A stretch of DNA of 31,777 bases from a virus, in IMG/VR virus record IMGVR_UViG_3300021093_000244, positions 1-31,777 of that record; one strand, written 5' to 3'. Made by a program: the position numbers and the translations under genes. Below the pieces are notes generated by a model, which was not told where the DNA came from, did not search any database, and saw nothing but the letters and a program-made list of their open reading frames with translations. Below, piece by piece: positions 5,634 through 17,600 of this stretch (within the stretch, counting starts at the first letter, position 1; every line of letters begins with the position of its first letter).

Positions 5634-8600
5634 ATGAATATTAAAAAGAGAATTCAATTCAGCAATATTGTAAGAGATCAAGTACCCTCTTACGTTAAGG
5701 AAGAATTTCCTCTTATTGTAGAATTTTTGTCTCAGTATTACACTGGACAAGAATTTCAAGGTTCTCCTGTAGATTTAATACAGAACATAGATCAATACAT
5801 AAAAGTAGATAACATAACCAATTTAAGTGAGACTACAACTATTCTTTCCAGTGTCGATTTTTTTGATGAAGAAATATTAGTTGATAATACTAGTGGTTTT
5901 CCAGACTCTTATGGTCTCATAAAGATTGATAATGAGATCATTACATATACTGGAAAAACGGATATTTCATTTACAGGTTGTGTAAGGGGATTCTCTGGTA
6001 TTGTAGAATACACTGAATCAGATCAATTAGGGGATCTAGAGTTTTCTCAGACTGATATAGAAGAGCATATTTCTGGATCTGTAGTAACAAATTTAAGTGT
6101 TCTGTTTTTAAAAGAATTTTTAAAGAAAATAAAATATCAATTAACACCAGGATTTGAATCCAGAGAATTTTTTTCTGGAACTGATAATTCTTTTATTACA
6201 AGAGAAGTAAATCAGGCATTATTTTTAAAGCAATCTAGAGATTTTTATTCATCAAAGGGAACTGATGAATCTTTTAAAATTCTTTTCAAAGCTCTTTATG
6301 GTGAAAGAGTTGATGTAATTAAACCAAAAGAATTTCTCATCAAACCATCAGATGCAAATTATCAAATAACCTTCGATTTTGTTGCGGAAAGTTTAGATGG
6401 AGACCTGTCAGAACTAAGAAATTCTACTCTTTATCAGGATACTTATGGGGAAGATATTTCTAAAGCATATGCACCTATAACAACAGTAGAAAAAATTACA
6501 GTATATGATGCAGTAAGAAGAAATACAGTAAAACCTGTAGGAGTTACTACTGACACATATTATAAACTTAGTGTTGATGCTGGATTTGATAGAGATATCA
6601 GTGTAGAGGGATCCATTTATGGAAAGTTTTCATATCACCCTAAAACAAAATTAATCGGTGAAGTTGGAGTTGGAGCAACAACTTTTGATGTTGATTCAAC
6701 TATTGGATTTCCAAGACAAGGTGAATTAGTTGTTGTCTATAAGGATACAAGTGTTGGTATAGTTTCATACTCATCCAAAACAATTAACCAGTTTTATGGA
6801 TGCTCAAATGTAACAGGAACAATAGTTGATGGATCTAATATTGATATTAATACTTATGCTTATGGTAGATCTGTTGTAGATGGAAGAGAACTAAGATTAA
6901 GAATAAGACCTGTTCTTAATAATTTAAAGATAAACGAAGAAACTTATGGGTATGAATCTGGTGATAAGATAAAAATAAAAACTTTAGGTATAGAAAATAA
7001 AGAAAAAGTCAAGAATGAGTGGATATTAAATATTGCAAATAACTATTCTGTTGCTGGAATAGGTTTAACCGCAACAAATACGTATAAAATTTTTGTTAAT
7101 GAGGATCATAGTCTCCATATTGGAGATAGCATTACTATTATTAGTAGTTTAGGAAATGAAAAGGACTTTGTAGTAAAGGACATTTTAAGTTCTAAGTCTT
7201 TTATTTGTGAGGGATCCACTTTTAATTCTTTGAATGCTTCATTCTCAATTAAGAGAAAACTATTAAAAGGAAATTCTGATCAATATTCAATTTCAAATGT
7301 TGTAACTAACGTACAAAATACGTACATTGACGGGGAAAAAGTTTTAGTAGCTTCTCCTTCAATACCATTCTACAATCAACAAAAAATAGATCCTAAAAGA
7401 TCTTCATTTGTTCTTTCTGGAACCTACATTGGAGATACTTTTAAAATCACTGATGGAATAGATCATAATTTCCAAACTGGCGATGCCGTTTTTTATACTC
7501 CAGAAAGATCAAGTTTTACAACCTTTAATTCTTCTGGAGAACCAGTAATTGCCTTTAATGTAATTAGTTCTCTGTTTGATACTGGGGTTTATTTCGTAAA
7601 AAGAGTGGATGCAAATAATGTTAAATTTGCTTTAAGTCCATCTCAAATTCATAGTGGCGAATTTATTAATCTTCAAAGTGAAAGAGTAATAACTAATAAT
7701 AAAATAGAATTATTCAATTACTATAATAAAAATTTATCTACTCAAAAATTATTAAGGGAAATATCTCCACCAGTATTTAAATCAGATTTACAAGAAACCA
7801 TGCCAGGATTAACTGGAATATTGGTTAATGGTGTTGAAATATTAAACTATAAATCAAATGATGGGGTTTTTTATGGTCCTATTAATTATATAACTGTAAC
7901 TTCTTCTGGTTCAGGGTATGATGTGATAAATCCTCCCGTCTTATCAGTATCTGATAATATTGGATCTGGTGCTACGGGTAATGTATCTGTTATAGGACGT
8001 TTTAACGAAATTAGAGTTTTAGATCCTGGATTTGATTACGTTGAAACTCCATCTATAGAAATAACTGGAGGAAACGGATCTGGAGCTATTGCAAAGGTAA
8101 ATACGAAACTAATTTCCCATGAAGTTAGTTTCAACTCTGTTGAAAGTGCTGCTGTTGTAAGTTTAGCATCAACTTCATCCTTAGGATTTACAACATATCA
8201 CAAATTCAGAAATGGCGAAAGAATCATATACGAAACTTTTAGTCAAAAATCAATAGGTGGATTAACTACATCCGCATCTTACTATGTGAATGTGAGAGAT
8301 CCATATACTGTTAAACTCCATAAAAACTTTGGTGATGCTATTTCAGGAGTAAATACAGTATCACTGACAAGTTATGGCGTAGGAAACCATTCACTAAAAT
8401 CTTTTTCTCAAAAATTAGTGGTTGCAAGTGTATCAATTATCAGTCCTGGATCTGGGTATGAGAATAAATTAAGAACTTGCCCATCATCAGGAATTAATAC
8501 TTCTTTATCAACAATTTCAATTAAAAACCACGGTTATAAAACTGGAGAAATTATAACTTACAATGTCGATGGAACTCAAATAACAGGTTTATCAACAAAT

Positions 8601-11600
8601 ACCCAATATTATGTAACTACGGTTGATAACAATACATTTAAGTTATCACAAGTTGGAATTACAACAAATGAAAAAGATTTTTACTTAAAAACAAATCAAT
8701 TTGTTGATTTAAGTTTTGCTGGGATAGGGACTCATTTATTTAATTATCCAGAGATACAAATAAAAGTTTTAGGATCTGTTGGTATAGCATCAACAGGAAA
8801 TAATGAATTCAAATGTGTGTTACAACCCATCGTAAGAGGGGAAGTATCTAGTGTTTATTTGAAATCAAATGGATCTTCTTATGGTGTTGAAGATATTATC
8901 AACTATTATAGGGCGCCAAATATTAGATTACTCTCTGGAGAAAATGCTCAAGTAACTCCAATTGTTTCTAATGGAAAAGTTGTAGATGTAATTGTTAATA
9001 AGAAAGGTAGTTCTTATAATTCACCACCCAATTTAATAATTACTGGAGATGGTGTAGGTGCTATTTTAACCCCAGTTATAAACAATGGGGAGTTAGTTGA
9101 AGTTAAAATCATTGAGAGTGGCATTGGATATACCCAAGACCAGACTGGAATAACAGTAACTTCTTCTGGTGTTGGATGTATTTTAGACGCATCAATTACT
9201 AGATGGACTATCAATTTATTCTCAAAATATTTAAATTCTGTAAGTGATGATGATGGATTTTTAACAGATCCCATAAACGATGATTATGGTCTTCAATATT
9301 CACATCTTTATGCGCCAAGAAATCTAAGAAGAATATTATATTCAAAAAATCAAGAAGGAAACACAATTTATGGCAGAAAAGATCTGATTATTAGGAATAA
9401 TGTAGAAACTACATCAACTGATCACTCGCCAATAATTGGATGGGCTTATGATGGAAATCCAATTTATGGTCCATATGCTTATATAAGCAGAGCAGGTGGA
9501 ACTATCACTCAAATGAAATCTGGATATTCAATTTCACTGAATCCATCAAGACCTAGCACATCCATTTATCCAGAAGGATTTTTTGTTGAAGATTACACAT
9601 ATGTAAAATCTGAAGATGAAACCGTCCTAGATGAAAATAATGGAAGATTTTGTATAACTCCAGATTATCCAAAAGGTGTGTATGCATATTTTACAACTCT
9701 TAATCCAATAGAATCATCTAGTGGTCCATTTAAGGGATATAAACAACCCGCATTTCCATACTTAATTGGTAATTCATATAAAGCGGTTCCAAATGAGTTT
9801 AATTTTAAGAAGGTATCAAATCAAGATGATATTGATTTAAATACAACAAAATGGTTCAGAAATGTTTCTAGTTATAATTTAAATCTCGCAGACTTCAATG
9901 GATACGACTACATAATTTCCCCAAATAGATACAAGGAGCAAGTTTCTGACATTAAATTTGCTAAGAAAGGATCTGTAGATACTGTTGGTATATTAACTGG
10001 AGGATCAAAATATAAAGTCAATGATTCTATTGTCATAGAAAGTGATGGAACAGGTGGAAGTGGATTCTATGCACAAATATCTAAAGTATCTGGTAAAATA
10101 GTAAATACCGTCAGTGTTGCAACATCATCTATATCAAATGTGGAGTTTTACACTGATGGTAACAACAAAAACTTTATTGCTTTTTCAAATAATCCACATA
10201 ATTTTAAAAATAATGATTTAGTTGTACTGTCGGGCATCAATACAACCGCTTCTTTATTGGAAGGATACTATAATATTGGTGTTTCAACAAATACATTTTC
10301 ATTGAAAGCAGGAGTTGGTTCTACAGGTGTCACTGGAATAATTACTTATTTTTCTATTGGTGGTAATTTATCTTTCCCCACAATTAGAGAAAACGATATA
10401 CTGGGAATAGGAACAGAAAGAGTTAAAGTTCTATCAGTTGATCTAAAATCTTCTAGAATAAAAGTTCTAAGATCCGTAGATGGAACAGTAGGATCTTCGC
10501 ATACTACAACTACAGTTTTATATGAAAAAACTAGAAAATTAATAGTTAAAAATGTAGGATATAAAACATCCTATGATTATAGACTAAACAAAGAAATATA
10601 TTTCAACCCAGCAGAATCTGTAAGCATAGGCACTTTTTCGGGTGTTGGAATAGGATCAACATTAGTGTTCTCAAATCCTGGAACTGGAGTCTCCTCGGTA
10701 TTTGTTCCAACTAAAACACTATACTTATCAGGTCATAATTTAAAAACTGGCGACAAGGTTCAATATTATCTAAATGGTGGTGGATTTGGATTGGGAATTT
10801 CCACAAATGGAATTTCTTCTTCAAGATTGCAAGATGAATCAATTCTTTATGTTGCAAAAGTTTCGGACGACTTAATTGGTATTGCAACTGTCATGGTTGG
10901 TCTTGGATCAACAGGCGTATTCTCTGGTGTTGCAAATACAACTAGAAATATTGGAACACTGTTCTTTAACAGTGTGGGCGATGGAAATAATCACAGTTTC
11001 AAAACACTCTATAATGATGTACCAATTGGTAAAATCAGTAAGAATATTGTAACCGTATCTTTAGCAGAAACACACGGTCTTTTAAATAACGATATTGTTG
11101 AAATTAGTGTAAATCCATCTATTTCAACATCAATCACAATAGAGTATAATGACTACAATAGAGTTTTAGTTGCCAATCCTAAGGCATTTACCGCTGCTGG
11201 AGTTAGCACAACAAATGACACTATAACAATTTTAAATCATGAGTATTACACTGGGGAAAAAGTAATTCACACTTCAACATCTCCAAGTGGAGGATTAGTT
11301 AATAATAAAGTTTATTATGTTTATGTTGTAGATACAAATACAATTAAATTAACTACAACACAATATGAATCTTTGCAACCTAGACCATCTTTTGTTGGAA
11401 TTACCAGCTCTTCTACTGGAGAAATTTTCCAAGTAAATCCAAAAATTGATGTTTATAAAAATACAACTATAAACTTTGATCTTTCAGACTCTTCATTATC
11501 ATATATTCAAAACTCAAATAATTACCCTGCATTTGAATTTAAAATTTATACAGATAAAGAATTTACTCATGAATATGATAGTAGCAAATCCCTGAATTCA

Positions 11601-14600
11601 TTTGATGTAGGAAAATCTGGTATTATTGGTGTTACTCCAGGTGCAAAAGTAACTCTTAGAGTTGATCAATATACACCAGAGGTGCTTTACTATAAATTAG
11701 TACCCCTTGATAATATTTCAAATCCAATTACCAAAAAAGAAATAGTTGTTGATAATTCAATTCCCTCGAATAGTGAAATTATTCCAAGAAATAGTAAGTA
11801 TAATGGAAAACATCCAATTTTAGTTTCTGGGTCACAATCATTTACATATAATCTAGAAGAGTATCCAGAAAAATCTGCATATGTTTCGGCAGAGTCTGAA
11901 ATAAAGTATGATACTGACTCAGAAACTGCATTTGGTTCAATCAAACAAGTTGAAATTTTAAATGGTGGTTTCAATTTTAAAAAGATGCCTGGTTTTACTA
12001 CAGTAACATCAGAATATGGAACAGGAGCAGTATTAGATCTTTCAAGTTCTTCCATAGGAAAAATTGGAAAAGTTCAGATAATGGACATTGGATTTGATTA
12101 TTCATCTGATTTTACTTTAAGACCTACAACAAAACTTGCAGAGATTGTTCAATTAGAACCTCTTGCATCTTTTGAAAGTATTGGTATTGCTTCGGTTGGA
12201 AAGTATTATTCTCTAGCGCCAAAATTATTAGTTTTTGATGGTAGAACAAAACAACTAGTTCCAGAAGTAGATTTAAAATATGATTTAAACACAAATGAGA
12301 TTCAAATACTTAAGAACACTTTTGGAGTAACAAACGTTCAACCAACAATCATACCGATACAAAATACTAATGGTGTTGGCATCTCAAGTATGCGTTATAA
12401 TACTACAACAGATGACGTGACAGTATTTTTATCTGTTGGTTTTAGCACTCAAAACACTTTCCCATTTGCTACTAATGATAAAGTATTAATTGAAAATGTT
12501 AGTGTTGGTGTTGGATCAACTGGAAAAGGATACAACTCGGCAAATTATAACTATGGTTTATTCACTATTAAATCTGTTGCAGAGAATAGAGGTGGTCTTG
12601 GCATTGTAACTTATAGCATGAGTGGATATTTAAACTCTGGTGAAGTACCTGGAAGATTTGATTTTGTAAATTCTTCGGGAATTATTGTTCCAGCAAAATA
12701 CTTCCCACAATTTAATATTGTACTAAAGAAAAATAACTTTTTAGATGGTGAAAAGGTAATTGATATTACAAATAATGAGTCTTCAGGAAAAGTTTCTGAT
12801 TGGAACGCTTATACAGAAACCTTAAGAATAGAAACTATTGATGACTTTACTTCTGGTAATACCATTGAGGGTCAAACTTCTAAAACAAGAGGTATTGTAA
12901 AAACTGTAACTAATTTTGATTCAAATTATGAGATAGCAGAAAAGTCTAGGGTTCTTAAGGGGTGGGATAGAAATACTGGATTTTTAAATGACAATATTCA
13001 AAGATTGCATGATAATGATTATTATCAAAATTTCTCATACTCCTTGAAATCAAAAGTTGATTATAGCACTTGGGAAGATCCTGTAAGTGTGTTAAATCAC
13101 ACAACTGGATTTAAGAAGTTCTCAGATTATCAACTAGAGTCCAAACTTTCTTTTGAAAATGAAACCTCAATGGTAGTGGGAGTTACTACTAACATAACAG
13201 GAGTTGATATAATTATTGATATGATTGGAATTGGTGATTTAAATTGTGTTGCTGATTTTGATCTAGTCAGAGAAAATTCTCTATTTATTGGAGCGAATGC
13301 ATATTCAAATGAATTATACTTCAATAGTAGAACAATTACGGACTATTCAGAATCTATTGGCAACAGAGTTCTAATAATTGATGATATTAGTGATCAGTTT
13401 AATAGTTTCCCAAGACCAACTAGATACGCTGAAACTTATAGATGGTTACTTTCTGATACTAAGGCAGTTAAATTCTTGACTTATATCAAGGATAGAAGAT
13501 ACACATCAGAAAGACAATTCATGTTTGTGACTTTCTTAATTGATGATGATAGATTCTCATTTATTAATCAATATGCAAGACTGGAGACAGTTCTAGATCT
13601 TGGATCATTTGATGCTATTGTTGATGGATCTGAAGGTGTTCTTCAATTCTACCCAAATAGATTTACTGTAAATGACTATGAAATCAGAACATTATCATTT
13701 AATGTCAGAGATAATCTAGTTGCCACAGCGTCTTCTCAATTTGGTGTAACAGAATCTGGAACATCTGTAAAATATGAAGTATTACCACCAGTGGTTGTAC
13801 CCACATCATCATTAACGAACATTGTTTCAATGGGCACAACTTATTCATCAGCAAAAATGTTGGTTGAAATAAAAGGAAATAATGGAGAATATGAGTTTGA
13901 TGAGTTGAATCTAACTCACAATGGAACAGATGTTGAGCTATTAGAATATGGTCAGTTGTCTAATCATTCAAGAGATGTTTTCTCAAGCGTTGGTTTAGGT
14001 ACATATATTGCATATATTTCTGGATCTGATGTGAAGGTTGATTTCAGACCAAGACCTGGAATAGGAGTTACTGTAGCAATATCTAGAGTTTCTTTTGCCA
14101 ATACTTCTGTTACTGGACTTGGAACCACAACAATTAATTACAATGGAAATTTTGACATGAAATACTTGAGACTGCAATCAAAACAAGTTTCAATAGCATC
14201 ATCAGCATCACCAACAGAGACAGTTATTGCAACATATCCCAATGTTTATGATGGTGGATATTGTCTGATGTCAGTTAATGATTTGACAAATAATCAAACT
14301 TATATGTCAGAAATAATGATTGGTGATGATGATTATGAAGTTTATTATACAGAGTGGGGTGCAGTATATACATCTGGTCCATTGGGCAATGTTGGTGCTG
14401 CATTAACAGGAGGTACAATTAATTTAACCTTTACGCCAAATGCAAATACGGATGTTCAGGTTAAGACCTTCTTAAATACGATGAGATTCACTGATGAGAG
14501 TCAAACAATCACTAGTATTGCTGATGGAACTTTAGAAACTGAAGCGGCTACCTACTCGGGTACAGAAAGGGATATTAAGAGAGAATTTCCACTAACTCAT

Positions 14601-17600
14601 AAATCATTTAATATCTTCAAAAGAACTTTTGATGGAAGCGATCCCGCAATTGCAAACACAACATCAAATACTATTACAATAGGTAATCACTTCTTTGTAA
14701 CAGGTGAAGAATTACAATACACCTATGCAGGAGCTGGAACCAGCCAAGCTATTGGTATTGCTTCAACTTCATTTGTTGGTATTGGCACAACTGACAAATT
14801 ACCTGGAACTGTCTATGTTGTAAAAATTAATGAAAGTAAGATTCAATTTGCCGCAACCGCCGAGGATGCTTTAAAGACAACTCCAAAACTAATAAATCTA
14901 ACTCACGTTGGAATAGGAACATCGCATACTTTTATATGTAAAAATCAAAACTCAAAAGTCATTGTTGCTGTTGATAATATTATTCAATCCCCAATAGTTT
15001 CCACTGCTATTACAACTCAATTAAGAAGAGATGCATCCTCTGCAGATGATATTCTTTATTTCACTGGAATTACATCATTCTTTGGTGGAGACTTGATTAA
15101 GATCGGCAGTGAAATTATGAGAATTGAGGGTGTTGGTATTGGATCGACTAATGCAATAAGAGTTAGAAGACCATGGCTAGGAACACTTGAAACTAATTAT
15201 TATTCTGGTGACTTAATAACTAAGGTAACTGGAAGTTACAATATAGTTGAAAATACTTTAAACTTTGTTGAAGCTCCATATGGTAATATCCCACTAACTA
15301 CCACAACTAATGCCCCAGATGATAGATATTGGGTTGGCATTTCAACTAATTCTAAGTTCCAAGGTAGAGTATTCTTAAGATCAGGATCCCCAAATACAAC
15401 TACAGAAACTTATTCCAAAAATTATATCTATGATGATATTAGTTCCGCATTTAATGGAACTAGAAAGGCATTTACTCTGAAATCCAGTAGAAATGACGTA
15501 TCTGGGATTGCAAATGAAAATATCGTGATGCTAATCAATGATGTTTTCCAAGGACCTGGACTAAGTAATGATTATGCAATGTCAGAGACTTCTGGAATTA
15601 CCTCAGTTACCTTTACTGGAACAGCATCTTCAGTTGCATATGATCCAAACAATGCAAATATCCCTGTCGGCGGTCTAATTATTTCGGTAGGATCTTCACA
15701 AGGATTTGGATATCAATCTTTGGTTTCGGCAGGTGCTACAGCAGTTGTTTCAATTGCAGGAACTATTTCCAATATTGCAATCGGAAACACTGGTTCTGGT
15801 TATAGAGCAAATACAAAATATGAGTTAATCACTAATGTAACAAATGAAGTTGGTATAGGATCCACTGTAATTACAATTGACAATAAGAGCAGTGTATTTA
15901 AAGCATTAGAACTTGCTAATACTGGTTCCAACTGCACTGTAAGTATAAGCACTTATGTTGCTGGTGCCACCATAGTTTCTTCTGGATCAACATATATTAT
16001 AATAGGATCTGGATCAACCTCATCAAAATCAATACCTGCAAATTCAACTGTTTATATTTCAATCGCAAATCCACCTGTTGGATATGTTAATGTTGGAGTT
16101 GCAAATAGTAACGTTGGTGTTAGTACCATAACCCATGTTGGTATTGCAACAATATACGATGGTCATGTTACTTCAAATGTTTATGTTACAAACCCAGGAT
16201 CTGGTTATACCTCAACAGGAAATCTCTATGTTGTAATTGATGATCCACTTCCATACTCGGATGTTCCTTTAGTCTATAGTTCTCAGTATCCTTCTGGAAT
16301 AGGAACACAAGCAACTATTAGTTTTGTTGTTGGTTCTGGAACTAGTATAACTGATTTTGAAATTCAAAATCTTGGATATGGATATGGTCAGGGAGAATAT
16401 CTAACTGTCCAGTCTGGAGGAATTGCAGGAATTCCAACAACTTCTAGTCCAGACTTTGTAGATTTCACGATCAGTGTTCAAAAAACATTCAATGATAAAT
16501 TCACAGCATGGAGTATTGGCGAACTTCAAGTATTGGATAAACTAGACGATTTATTTGATGCATCTAGAACTGTATTCCCACTAACTCTTCTTGGGGATTT
16601 GATTTCGATTAGATCTGCTAAGGGATCTAATATTGACGTTGAAGCAACTCTATTGATATTCATTAATGACGTTCTTCAAGTCCCAGGTCAAGGTTACACA
16701 TTCAAAGGTGGGAGTAATATCACATTTACAGAGGCACCAAAACCTGGAGATACTTCAAAAATTATCTTCTATAGGGGAAGTGGATCTATTGACGTTGCTG
16801 ACATTGAAGTTCTTGATACTGTTAAAGTTGGGGATAATCTAACAATTAAGTCAGATTCTAGTTTTGGGCAACCAGCATCATATACTGAAGATGAAAGAAT
16901 TGTAACTCAAATAAACACCACTGATACTTTAGAAACTAATACTTATTTTGGCGCTGGTATTGTACAAGATTCAACTTTACTTAGAACAATTACATGGTGC
17001 AGACAAACTGAAGATTTATTCATAAACAATAAAGAAGTTGGAAAAGATAGAGAACTTTATGAGGCAAATATCTATCCATCATCTTACTTAATCAAAAATG
17101 TTGGAATTGGAACTACTATTGCATATGTTGATAATATTCGTCCATTCTTCAACCAATTAAATGAAAATAATTTAACACTTACTTTCCAAAATTTTATAAC
17201 TTTTGTATCTCAAGATGTTAAAGTCGGTGCTGCAGCTACTGCAATAGTTTCCGCAACAGGTCAAATATCAAGTTTTGATATCTCTGAGGGTGGATCTGGA
17301 TATGAAGTTGCGCCAGAAGTTTCATTATCAAATCCTGGAATAGGGACAACCGCAAGAGCAACTGCAACTTCATCTATCACTGCTGGTATTGTTACATCAA
17401 TATCGCTATCATATTCTGGAACTGGATATACTTCATCAAATCCACCACAAGTATTGATTGAACAACCAGTAATAACCCTTGAAGATAACACAGTAGTATC
17501 TTACCAAGGAGACTTCGGAATTGTTAGTGGAATCGCGCAAACTAGCGTTGGTATTGCATCTACTGGTCTTGTATTTGATCTGGTTATCACTCCACAGTCT

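Noticed and set aside
10956-10975. 8-bp perfect stem ACACTGTT-CTTT-AACAGTGT in the giant gene
   Set aside because: Several 8-bp stems are expected by chance in 32 kb; it has no positional link to a gene boundary.
11690-12055. 121-codon open frame on the minus strand in the giant gene
   Set aside because: It mirrors the codon pattern of the strongly supported plus-strand gene and encodes no recognisable protein; all genes here are on the plus strand. The other minus-strand frames are rejected for the same reason.
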